A stretch of DNA of 64,000 nt from NCBI GenBank assembly GCA_021324455.1, contig JAJPJA010000031.1:124001-188000 (forward strand), written 5' to 3'. Source of the DNA: Pseudomonadota bacterium. Its GTDB lineage: Bacteria; Desulfobacterota; Binatia; Binatales; Binataceae. The translations under genes were made by a program, and so were the position numbers. This document shows positions 10,213 through 20,442 of this stretch, one piece after another; the first letter of the stretch is position 1, and every line of letters begins with the position of its first letter. The notes under the pieces were generated by a model, which was given only the letters and a program-made list of their open reading frames with translations, had not been told where the DNA came from and did no database searches.

Positions 10213-11266
10213 AACCGCACGGATTGCCGCGGTGGCCAGCGCCCTACCCCGCTATCGCTACCCCCAGCGCGCGATTACCGCGGCCTTGAAGAATCATTGG
10301 CACGACCGCTTGACCCGGCCGGCGCTGCTTGATCGTCTGCACGAAAACTCCCGCGTCAGGTATCGCTACATGGCGTATCCGTTGGAGCGCTATGAGCGGT
10401 TCAACACCTTCGGCGAGACCAACGCGGCGTGGCTCCAGGCCGCGCAGGAGCTGGGGCAGAAGGCGCTGGAGGCAGCACTTAGGCGCGCCGGACTCCAGTG
10501 CGCCGAACTCGACGCCCTGTTTGTTCTGTCCGTCACCGGCATCGCCAGTCCTTCGCTGGATGCGCGGTTGATCAATCGGATGGAGCTGCGGCCCGACATC
10601 AAGCGCACGCCGATGTTCGGCGTCGGATGCGCCGGCGGAGCGGTGGGTCTGACCCGCGCCGCCGATTATACCCTGGCCTATCCCGAACAGACCGCGGCGG
10701 TGCTGACGGTGGAACTCTGCTCGCTGACGATTCAGAAAAGCGATCTTTCGGTGGCCAACCTGATTTCGACCGGTTTGTTCGGGGACGGCGCGGTGGCGGC
10801 GATTCTGACCGGGTCGCGGCGCCGCGCCTCCGGACCGCGGGTGCTGGCGACGCGCTCGGTGTTCTATCCCGGCACCGAGGACATCATGGGCTGGGAGATT
10901 AGCGAGCACGGGTTCCGGATCGTGCTGTCGCCGCGGCTGCCCGAACTGATCCGTTGCCGGCTGGCGCACGACCTCGACGCGTTTTTGGCCGGCCACAACC
11001 TCAAACGCGGCGATATCGGGTCGTGGGTTATCCATACCGGCGGACCCAAGGTGCTGGAGGCCATTGCCGACGCGCTGGGGCTGCACGACGGAGAACTGGA
11101 GCTGTCGTGGCGATGCCTGGCGCGATGCGGCAATCTGTCCTCCGCCTCAGTTTTACTGGTGCTCGAGGACCTGACCGCGAACCATCGCCCGCAGGAGGGC
11201 ACGCGCGGCGTGATCCTCGCCATGGGCCCGGGATTTTGTTCGGAGATGCTTCTGATTAAGTGGTGA
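10202..11266 (+). CDS. Type III polyketide synthase (chalcone/stilbene synthase superfamily)
   Basis: This 354-residue thiolase-fold enzyme has a full type III PKS triad: Cys143 in FGVGCAGG, His278 in SWVIHTGGPK and Asn311 in RCGNLSSAS. The C-terminal pattern GGPKVLEAI, then LSWRCL, then GNLSSAS is that of bacterial alkylpyrone/alkylresorcinol synthases rather than FabH. Such enzymes extend an acyl-CoA with malonyl-CoA and cyclise the chain. ATG 10202 (MPSETARI) is chosen over 10148, which would add 18 residues read inside the aminotransferase gene. No partner methyltransferase or hydroxylase is adjacent; an aminotransferase and a PAP2-like protein are. Confidence 0.85.
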   Translation: MPSETARIAAVASALPRYRYPQRAITAALKNHWHDRLTRPALLDRLHENSRVRYRYMAYPLERYERFNTFGETNAAWLQAAQELGQKALEAALRRAGLQCAELDALFVLSVTGIASPSLDARLINRMELRPDIKRTPMFGVGCAGGAVGLTRAADYTLAYPEQTAAVLTVELCSLTIQKSDLSVANLISTGLFGDGAVAAILTGSRRRASGPRVLATRSVFYPGTEDIMGWEISEHGFRIVLSPRLPELIRCRLAHDLDAFLAGHNLKRGDIGSWVIHTGGPKVLEAIADALGLHDGELELSWRCLARCGNLSSASVLLVLEDLTANHRPQEGTRGVILAMGPGFCSEMLLIKW

Positions 11267-11321
11267 GTCTCTATGGCTGAGTAGCCGGCATTAGGGGCGC
11301 CATAAGACGAGCGGAGGCGTC

Positions 11322-12182
11322 ATGAGCAGGTTTTATACTGCCCTGATGTTCGCGTTGGGCATGGTTATTTGTGTCGGCGGCAAGGCGGCCGGCGCGCCGG
11401 CCGTGGGCAATGAGTTGGTTTCCGACTTCAAATACACCGTCAACAACGCCGCCGAGGACGCCATCGACGTCGCCACCGCGCCGCTCCATCTCGGCGAGGC
11501 AGTTCCAATTCTCACCTCGCCCCGCTTTTATCTGGTGCTGGGCGGAGCGGGCGCGTTGTGGGGCGGATCGTACGCGCTGGACCAGACCATGAAGAGCCAT
11601 CTGCGCGCGATGTCCACCGCGGACGCGGACCTGCTCCAGAACCTGAGTTACGCTTCAGTGAGCGCGGCGACGGCGTTGATGTACGGATGGGGCCTTTACA
11701 GCGGCGATGCCCGTGCGCGCCAGTATGCGATCACGGCAGGGGAGGGCGCGGGCATCGCCACGCTGATCGATATCGGCATCAAGGCCGGCTTCGGCCGCCT
11801 GCGTCCCAGCCAATCCTCCAGCCATACACAGTTCTTCCATGGCGGCCAGTCCTTCGTGTCGGGCGACGTGACGCCGATGTTCGCGCTGGCGGCGGGCGTA
11901 AGCGAATACTTCGACAATCGATGGTACGCGGCGGTGCCGGCCTACTCGATGGCGCTGCTCGACGGCTTCGGCCGCATGGGCAACAACGCGCATTGGTTCT
12001 CCGACGTGGTCGGGGCGGCGCTGCTCGGTGTGGGAACGACGGAATTGCTCCTGTATATGCATCGGCAGCACCAGGAGAATCCCAGGCGTTTCAAAATCTT
12101 CGCGGTGTCGGCGCCGCCGCTCAGTCCACATGCGGCGCAGGAGGCGATTCCGGAGGGTCTGGGGGTGGCGTTCAACTGGTAG
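11322..12182 (+). CDS. PAP2-superfamily protein with altered second motif
   Basis: The 286-residue protein starts with a cleavable-looking signal (residues 1-25). The phosphatase motifs are KAGFGRLRP (Lys154 to Arg161-Pro162), SFVSGD (177-182) and GRMGNNAHWFSD (Arg218, His224, Asp228). In canonical PAP2 enzymes motif 2 is PSGH; here the His position is Asp182 and the Pro is Val. The motif 3 nucleophile His is kept, so activity is uncertain. It follows the type III PKS gene by 55 bases with a good GGAGG site, on the same strand, so it likely belongs to the sigma-54 operon and acts in the envelope. Confidence 0.75.
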   Translation: MSRFYTALMFALGMVICVGGKAAGAPAVGNELVSDFKYTVNNAAEDAIDVATAPLHLGEAVPILTSPRFYLVLGGAGALWGGSYALDQTMKSHLRAMSTADADLLQNLSYASVSAATALMYGWGLYSGDARARQYAITAGEGAGIATLIDIGIKAGFGRLRPSQSSSHTQFFHGGQSFVSGDVTPMFALAAGVSEYFDNRWYAAVPAYSMALLDGFGRMGNNAHWFSDVVGAALLGVGTTELLLYMHRQHQENPRRFKIFAVSAPPLSPHAAQEAIPEGLGVAFNW

Positions 12183-12203
12183 AAGCGGCGGCGGACGCCC
12201 AGC

Positions 12204-12232
12204 TTGAGGAAAGCCGGCGGAAGTGTTATGTT
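12204..12232 (+). promoter_or_regulatory. Sigma-70-type promoter for the rimP operon
   Basis: TTGAGG (12204-12209) and TATGTT (12227-12232) are separated by 17 bases and each match the consensus at four of six positions. The predicted start is just before the hairpin at 12244, so the hairpin would be within the leader transcript. Confidence 0.5.
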
Positions 12233-12243
12233 GACTTTCGTGG

Positions 12244-12270
12244 AAGTGGGCGCGTGCCCACTTTTTTATT
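12244..12270 (+). terminator. Intrinsic terminator or rimP leader attenuator
   Basis: A perfect 8-bp stem AAGTGGGC/GCCCACTT with loop GCGT is followed by TTTT-A-TT. It ends 52 bases before rimP and begins 61 bases after the PAP2-like stop codon. It could simply end the upstream operon. Because a promoter-like sequence lies just before it, it more likely works as the premature terminator reported in rimP leaders of other proteobacteria. Confidence 0.75.
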
Positions 12271-12322
12271 GTTCCAGGCCGCTCCCTGTTGGCGCGGAGG
12301 GAATCGGCAACGGCGCTGCGAC

Positions 12323-12799
12323 ATGGTTTTACAGCTTCATCCGGTGGCCAGCAGGGTTATGGAATTGTTGGAGCCGCATATTGAACGCCAGGGCTTCGAG
12401 CTGGTCTCGGTGGAGTACAAGGGCGGCGCGCGCGGCGGTCTGCTGCGCCTGTTCGTTGACCGGCCTGGCGGTGGAATCGCGCTGGATGAACTGGAGGGGC
12501 TGAGCCGCGTGGTGGGCGATCTGCTGGACGTTTACGATCCGGTGGAAGGGCGCTACACGCTGGAGGTCTCCTCCCCGGGTATTAACCGGCCGCTGACCAA
12601 GCTGACTCATTTCGAGCAGCATCGGGGGCGGCGCGTGCGCATCCGCACGCATCATGCGCACGAGGGACAGAAATCGTTCGTCGGGGTTTTGGCGGAAGTC
12701 AGTCCGTCCGGGATCGAACTGGATGACGAGATCAGCCAACGCCGGCTGGCGCTGGGCTTTGATGAGATCAAGGAGGCCAATTACGAGCATCAGTTTTGA
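12323..12799 (+). CDS. rimP: Ribosome maturation factor RimP
   Basis: This 158-residue protein is needed for 30S subunit maturation. It shows the RimP N-domain pattern LEPHIERQGFELVSVEY, the LFVDRPGGGI strand, and VSSPGINRPLT closing the N-domain, followed by the SH3-like C-domain. The frame is open far upstream, but ATG 12323 (MVLQLHPVAS) gives the normal length. No strong ribosome-binding site is visible before it. Gene order rimP-nusA-ylxR-infB is the classic bacterial translation operon. Confidence 0.93.
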   Translation: MVLQLHPVASRVMELLEPHIERQGFELVSVEYKGGARGGLLRLFVDRPGGGIALDELEGLSRVVGDLLDVYDPVEGRYTLEVSSPGINRPLTKLTHFEQHRGRRVRIRTHHAHEGQKSFVGVLAEVSPSGIELDDEISQRRLALGFDEIKEANYEHQF

Positions 12800-12944
12800 T
12801 CAAGGCGCCGGCGGATTGGCGCGGGGAATTCCCGGCTGAATTTTTCACATAAGGGCGCTGAAGTGATTACTACCACTGCTTTGGCACATTGGCCGGTTCA
12901 GCGTCGCGTTACAGGGCGCGCGAAGGCGCGCGCGAGGAGGCCAA

Positions 12945-14297
12945 ATGCAGCTCGATCTTAACCGGGTCATTGAACAGGTATCCAAGGAAAAAGGCATCGA
13001 CAAGGCAATCGTGATCAAAGCGGTGGAGGAGATGATGCATTCCGCCGCCAAGCGCACGTTCGGGCCCGACCGCAGAATCGAGTCGCGTTTCAACCAGGAA
13101 TTGGGCGAGATCGAGCTGTTCGAAATCAAAACCGTGGTGGAAAATCCCGCCGACCTGTCCGAGATTTCGCTCGCCGACTCCCATTCCAGGTACGACCCCG
13201 ACGCCGAGATCGGCGACGAAATCCTGCTCAAACTCGACACCGCCACGATGGGCCGTATCGCCGCCCAGGCCGCCAAGCAGAACCTCATCCAGCATATCCG
13301 CGACGCCGAGCGCAAACAGATTTACAGCGAGTTCAAGGATCGCAAGAACGAGATCGTCTCGGGAATCGTGCAGCGCTTCGAGCGCAAGAACATGATCGTC
13401 AATCTCGGCCGCACCGAGGCGATTTTGCCCGAAAAGGAACAGATTCCGCACGAGCGCTACCGCCAGGGCGACCGCATCCGCGCCCTGATCGCCGAAGTCG
13501 ACCTGTCGGAGAAGGGGCTTTCGATCGTGCTCTCGCGCACCTCCAACGACTTCCTGCGCAAGCTGTTCGAACAGGAAGTGCCGGAGATTTACGAAGGAAT
13601 CGTGGAGATTCGCCAATGCGCCCGCGAACCCGGCGGCCGCGCCAAAGTCGCCGTCTACTCCAACGATTCCGATGTCGATCCGGTCGGCGCGTGCGTCGGG
13701 ATGAAGGGCACCCGCGTGCAATCCGTGGTGCAGGAACTGCGCGGCGAGAAAATCGATATCGTACCGTGGACCGAGGATCAGGCCGAACTCGTATGCCGCG
13801 CACTGGCGCCGGCCAAGGTCTCCAAGGTGATCATCGACGAGGACGAACATGCGATGGAGGTGATCGTCCCCGACGATCAGCTTTCGCTGGCCATCGGCAA
13901 GCGCGGCCAGAACGTCCGCCTGGCTCATCGGCTGACCGGATGGAAACTCGACGTCCGCAGCGAGGCCGAAGCCGAAGAAGAGGCGCGGGCTGCCCGCGCC
14001 TCGCTCAACGCGATCCCCGGCGTCGGCGATATCAACGCCGAGCTGCTCTACCAGTGGGGTTTCCGTTCCGCCGAGCAGCTCGCGGATACCGAAGAAGAAG
14101 CGCTGGAGATCGACGGTATCAGCCCGGAGCGCGCGCGCCAGTTGATTGCCGCCGCTCAGGCTCATGTGACGAACAAAAAGCGGCTGGCGGAAGAGGCCGC
14201 GGCGGCGGCCCAGGCGGCCGCGGCCGCCGCCGAAGCCAGCCACGACCCGGTTTCGGACCAGGGTGCGGAAGAAAAAAGCAGCGAAGCCGAATCATAA
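12945..14297 (+). CDS. nusA: Transcription termination/antitermination factor NusA
   Basis: This 450-residue RNA-polymerase-binding factor has the NusA N-domain (1-125), S1 domain (about 130-200), two KH domains (about 230-340) with GKRGQNVRLA, and a C-terminal helix-hairpin-helix repeat NAIPGVGDINAELL. The end is an Ala/Glu-rich tail. A strong GAGGAGG site precedes ATG 12945. The 145 bases between rimP and nusA contain no gene; the only feature there is a 10-base palindrome GGGAATTCCC near 12825. Confidence 0.96.
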   Translation: MQLDLNRVIEQVSKEKGIDKAIVIKAVEEMMHSAAKRTFGPDRRIESRFNQELGEIELFEIKTVVENPADLSEISLADSHSRYDPDAEIGDEILLKLDTATMGRIAAQAAKQNLIQHIRDAERKQIYSEFKDRKNEIVSGIVQRFERKNMIVNLGRTEAILPEKEQIPHERYRQGDRIRALIAEVDLSEKGLSIVLSRTSNDFLRKLFEQEVPEIYEGIVEIRQCAREPGGRAKVAVYSNDSDVDPVGACVGMKGTRVQSVVQELRGEKIDIVPWTEDQAELVCRALAPAKVSKVIIDEDEHAMEVIVPDDQLSLAIGKRGQNVRLAHRLTGWKLDVRSEAEAEEEARAARASLNAIPGVGDINAELLYQWGFRSAEQLADTEEEALEIDGISPERARQLIAAAQAHVTNKKRLAEEAAAAAQAAAAAAEASHDPVSDQGAEEKSSEAES

Positions 14298-14568
14298 GCC
14301 GCCGCGCACCTGCATGGGATGCCGCCAGGTCGATTTCCAGCATACGATGGTGCGGCTGGCGGCGCTGCCCGACGCGGTGGCGATTGATTTCAAACGCAGA
14401 CTCGGCGGCCGCGGCGGCTACCTTCATCTGCGCCGCGAATGTCTGGAGCTGTTCCTCAAGGCGAAGACGGGCAGGTTCAAATCGTTGGGACGCAGTCTGG
14501 ATCGCTCCGAGCGCGTCAATCTGGTAAACATGCTGGCAGAACAGCTAGCTACAAACGCAGAGCTTTAA
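14263..14568 (+). CDS. ylxR: YlxR/RnpM family RNA-binding protein (DUF448)
   Basis: The protein (101 residues) has RTCMGCRQ near residue 15 and the GRGGYLH core of the YlxR family, whose characterised member (RnpM) binds RNase P RNA. The GTG start at 14263 overlaps the end of nusA by 35 bases; the only later Met lies inside the conserved CMGC motif, so the GTG is the best start. It lies between nusA and infB as in many bacteria. The basic N-terminus fits RNA binding. Confidence 0.88.
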   Translation: MRKKKAAKPNHKPPRTCMGCRQVDFQHTMVRLAALPDAVAIDFKRRLGGRGGYLHLRRECLELFLKAKTGRFKSLGRSLDRSERVNLVNMLAEQLATNAEL

Positions 14569-14581
14569 TACAATAGGGCGG

Positions 14582-17644
<3,063 letters not shown>

Positions 17645-17699
17645 CGGCTGCGCGCGGGATCGACCCGCTGATGCCGCCCGGCGCGCCGATCGGTCAGCC

Positions 17700-18536
17700 C
17701 TACCCCGCTTCGGTTATCACCTGTGCGTGGTTGAAGAACGCCACCAGCAGCACGCCGCCCAGCGTGTTGCCGATCAGAGTCGGAACCAGGAAATCGCCGA
17801 GAAGCCGGCTCCATGACAGCGCGCCGATCGCGACCAGATAAAAGGTTTCGACCGCGCCCGCCACGATATGCGGCAGCCCGCCCAGCGAGATCAGATAGGT
17901 CATGACGATGATTATCGCCGGCCGCGACGAGTCGCCCCCGGGCAGCATCCAGACCATCGCGGCGATCAGCCATCCGGCGAAGATCGCGCGCACCAACATG
18001 GTCATGAAGCCGCCGCTGATAACCGCCGCGCCAATTTCGTGGAACGCGGCGGCTATCTCCGGTCTAAACACATCGGTTTGGGCCAGCGTCAGTGCGAACA
18101 GGAAGCCGCCGACCAGATTGCCCGCCAGCACGATGCTCCACAGCCGCAGCACCTGCACGAACGTACGCGCGTCGCGGCGCGTGAGCAAAGGCAGGATCAC
18201 CGTCAGGGTATTTTCGGTGTAAAGCTGCTGACGGCCCAAAATCGTCGCCAGAAAGCCCACGCTGTAGCCCAGACCGGTGATCAGCGGACGCCATGGACGG
18301 TCCGGCAGGTGCCCGCGCAGCAGTCCGGTCGCGACCAGCGAGAAACCCATCGAAAGACCGGCGGCCAATCCCGACCATGCCAAAGCGATTGGCGGCCGCG
18401 ACAATTCCCCTTCCCCTTCGGCCCGAATCGCCTCATGGATGACGGCTGCCCGCAGCGCGGTGCGCTCCCGCGCCATGTGCTTTTCGGACTCGGACAGTTC
18501 TACCGCGGAGCCGTCTCCCGAAGCCTTGACCTCCAT
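17700..18536 (-). CDS. Formate/nitrite transporter (FNT) family channel
   Basis: The 278-residue protein has about six transmembrane segments after a hydrophilic N-terminus of about 50 residues, including SESEKHMARERTALRAAVIHE. This N-terminal extension is seen in the YfdC-like branch of FocA/NirC pentameric channels. ATG 18536 is chosen because it has an AGAGGTGG site; the frame stays open 74 codons further upstream without a better start. Conserved helix segments such as GNLVGGFLF and GNTLGGVLLVAFFN fit the duplicated half-helix pattern of the family. The anion carried cannot be predicted. It converges with infB. Confidence 0.85.
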   Translation of the reverse strand: MEVKASGDGSAVELSESEKHMARERTALRAAVIHEAIRAEGEGELSRPPIALAWSGLAAGLSMGFSLVATGLLRGHLPDRPWRPLITGLGYSVGFLATILGRQQLYTENTLTVILPLLTRRDARTFVQVLRLWSIVLAGNLVGGFLFALTLAQTDVFRPEIAAAFHEIGAAVISGGFMTMLVRAIFAGWLIAAMVWMLPGGDSSRPAIIIVMTYLISLGGLPHIVAGAVETFYLVAIGALSWSRLLGDFLVPTLIGNTLGGVLLVAFFNHAQVITEAG

Positions 18537-18903
18537 CGCGCCACCTCTGAACCAGCTTATCAGGCGGGCGGGGGAAGGTGCCGCAATAATTTCGCGCGGA
18601 CCGCGGCGCGGCACCGATTCAGGCTGCACGCAGGTTGAATATGAAAATAGCCGGCACGGCTTTCCGAATCGGAGAGAGCCTGTTTCCGGGACTTTTTCGC
18701 GCGTGCGATGGACTGGTGTGAGAGGTGAACGGCGCCGTTGGTCGGCAGGAAAAGGCAACGCCGGAATTTTCGATAATCAGTTCGCGATGGGTTGCCGGGA
18801 AGTTGTTCTGCCCCTGGGTTACGGTTGAGGTGACCAGTTGGTCAGTGATCGGCGGCGACGCCAGCCCCCCGGCTGCACGGCGCAACTCCTTTTTTCGCGC
18901 CGC
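18537..18903. other. Gene-free stretch upstream of the FNT gene
   Basis: This 367-base interval holds no gene I can support. A minus-strand frame of 88 codons (18619-18885) has no recognisable domain or ribosome-binding site. A short palindrome TGACCAGTTGGTCA (18831-18844) resembles a small regulator operator, but it is about 300 bases from the FNT start and no matching regulator is identified. Confidence 0.5.
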
Positions 18904-19143
18904 TCAACTCCCGATCGAATCCATCGTGGATTTACGCAGCCAGCGTTCGATTACTGATTTCTGGAATCGCCAGTCGCTGCCGATTTTAAACGCCGGGATT
19001 TGTCCCCGCTTCAGCAGGCGGTAAATGGTGCTCGGATGGCAGCGCAGATATCGCGCCAGCATGGACACCGTCCAGATCTCGTTGCCAGCGGTCGCGTGCT
19101 CGGAAGTTCGGCTGGACCCTATTTTACTCCTGTCGTAACGCAT
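18904..19143 (-). CDS. Excisionase-type helix-turn-helix protein
   Basis: This 79-residue protein has the MerR/excisionase-like pattern WTVSMLARYLRCHPSTIYRLLKRG followed by IPAFKIGSDWRF, the winged HTH_17 fold, at residues 24-65. It is similar in size and pattern to the protein at 28354-28596. No integrase or other mobile gene is nearby, so it is an orphan. Its upstream region is markedly AT-rich compared with the rest of the window. It may be a regulator or a remnant of a mobile element. Confidence 0.7.
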   Translation of the reverse strand: MRYDRSKIGSSRTSEHATAGNEIWTVSMLARYLRCHPSTIYRLLKRGQIPAFKIGSDWRFQKSVIERWLRKSTMDSIGS

Positions 19144-19308
19144 CTGTTGTTCCCTAAATGCTCTCGGCTTGGACTAAATTCGGAGAGCTATACTAAAGAA
19201 TACACCCCTTAGTTACCTTCGCAAATAGCCTCTCGTTTCATCTTTTCATATTAGCTTTTACATAGCTCTGACTTATTATTTAGACCGGCCGGCGGAGCAA
19301 AATATTCA

Positions 19309-19330
19309 GTCCGCGGAAGACTCCGTGGAC
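19309..19330 (+). repeat. 9-bp inverted repeat (stem-loop)
   Basis: GTCCGCGGA and TCCGTGGAC flank AGAC. In plus-strand RNA all nine positions pair, one as G-U; on the minus strand the same position would be a C-A mismatch, so the plus-strand form is the better hairpin. No plus-strand gene is recognised here. Confidence 0.5.
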
Positions 19331-19333
19331 CTG

Positions 19334-19367
19334 CGGTTCAAAGCGCCAAAAACCGGCGCCTGAACCG
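19334..19367. repeat. Two-part stem-loop
   Basis: CGGTTCA (19334-19340) pairs with TGAACCG (19361-19367), and inside it GCGCC pairs with GGCGC across an A-rich loop. It lies directly after the hairpin at 19309-19330. It could be part of a structured RNA or a transcription end point for the minus-strand BON gene. Confidence 0.45.
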
Positions 19368-19451
19368 CTTGCCGTTCAACCTGACGACCGCCGGATAGGG
19401 CAGCGCCAGTTGTCTTGCGGAAGGCGGTTGTATCCTGCACTTGATGCAGGT

Positions 19452-20183
19452 TTATTGCTGCACTTGCAGACGATTGATTACCAGATCCAGCCCGAACATA
19501 TACCACGCGTCCATCTCGGCCATTTCTCTGTCCGCGATGCTGCTGACGCATCCCTCCAGCACCGCGACGCGATTGCGTATGATTACTCGAATCGCGTCAG
19601 CGTTGAGCAGCGGATCCTTCTCCAGCACCTGGCGCAGCGCGTCGGTGATATCGCTGTCCGTGAGCTCCTGCGGCGGAACCACTTCGATTGTATTGATCAC
19701 GTCGCGGGTACCCGGAACCCACCACGCCAGCGCGCCCGCGAGCAGCTTGTGCGAGACACTGTTCACTCGTCCGTCAATGGTTGCGATACCGTCCTGGACG
19801 GCCAGTTCGATCTGGTCCGCCGCGCCGTCAAGTTGACGCAGCGTAATCCGGCGGCCGTCCGCTTCCCCTGAAATCGAGCAGTTTCCCAACGCCGGTTCAG
19901 CCGCCAAACTGGCGCAGATGTGATCGCGGATTTCGCCGTCGCCCATACGGCGCGCCGGCGCGACGTGCAGGCGGTCGACGATCCCGGTGACGCCCGGGGT
20001 GGAGGCGGCCACTTCCAGCGCAATCTTCTTGGCGGCTATGCTGTGGGCCTCGCCCTCCAGGATCACTGTGCCGTCCGCGTCCTCATCGATGGCCAGGCGG
20101 AATCGATGCAGGTTGACGCGGGGCTCATGCTCCAGCGCGGCCCGCACCTGAGATACCAGATTATGCTGAACTTCCCCGGTCAT
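19452..20183 (-). CDS. Protein with three BON-like domains
   Basis: This 243-residue protein has three BON-like repeats, roughly residues 8-75, 83-170 and 174-240, each with the pattern of a helix followed by V-x-L-x-G. BON domains occur in osmotic-shock and envelope stability proteins and bind lipid or polysaccharide. No signal peptide is visible from ATG 20183, so location is uncertain. That start is preferred to the 41-codon upstream extension because of a GGAGTGGAG site. A sigma-54-type promoter at 20288-20304 points at it, and a sigma-54 activator gene lies just upstream. Confidence 0.75.
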   Translation of the reverse strand: MTGEVQHNLVSQVRAALEHEPRVNLHRFRLAIDEDADGTVILEGEAHSIAAKKIALEVAASTPGVTGIVDRLHVAPARRMGDGEIRDHICASLAAEPALGNCSISGEADGRRITLRQLDGAADQIELAVQDGIATIDGRVNSVSHKLLAGALAWWVPGTRDVINTIEVVPPQELTDSDITDALRQVLEKDPLLNADAIRVIIRNRVAVLEGCVSSIADREMAEMDAWYMFGLDLVINRLQVQQ

Positions 20184-20287
20184 AACTCCACTCCGTGGCA
20201 ACCGATATGGCGCCGCGGATTCCACCGCGTTGCGCCTTGCTAAGGTGATGAACCGTCGGGCGCGATGCGCCCGCGGATTGCTTTCAG

Positions 20288-20304
20288 AGCAGATTCCGTG
20301 CCTC
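20288..20304 (-). promoter_or_regulatory. Sigma-54-type promoter upstream of the BON gene
   Basis: On the minus strand GAGGCACGGAATCTGCT has GG (20302-20301) and GC (20290-20289) separated by exactly 10 bases and matches GGCACG and TGCT of the consensus. The weak points are A instead of T before GG and C instead of T before TGC. Transcription would start about 95 bases before the BON start codon. Confidence 0.6.
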
Positions 20305-20334
20305 AAATTTTCGCGGCGTTAAGAACAATTTTAT

Positions 20335-20347
20335 GCGGTAAGACCGC
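20335..20347. promoter_or_regulatory. Short palindrome, candidate activator site
   Basis: GCGGTAAGACCGC has 5-base arms around AAG and lies 33-45 bases upstream of the -24 element at 20302. It could bind the sigma-54 activator encoded at 20443-21930. There is only one copy, so support is modest. Confidence 0.35.
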
Positions 20348-20442
20348 TGCATTAAGCACGAGCGTTTACTTTTGGGATGGTCTGATTGCCCGGCTCCCCG
20401 GCTCAAGCCGTCAAGCATCAATTTTCCGGCTGACCCGCGCGC

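Larger units (their letters stand above)
19144..19451. other. AT-rich gene-free leader region with several inverted repeats
   Basis: This 308-base interval lies between the BON gene end and the HTH gene start. Its half nearest the HTH gene is unusually AT-rich. It contains a spaced inverted repeat GCTCTC (19160-19165) / GAGAGC (19183-19188) in the HTH gene leader, two longer stem-loops listed separately, and CCTGCA (19434-19439) / TGCAGG (19445-19450) immediately after the BON stop, which may help end that transcript. No open frame here is convincing. Confidence 0.5.

Noticed and set aside
18831-18844. Palindrome TGACCAGTTGGTCA as an operator
   Set aside because: It is far from any start codon and no second copy or matching regulator was found; kept only as a note in the gap entry.
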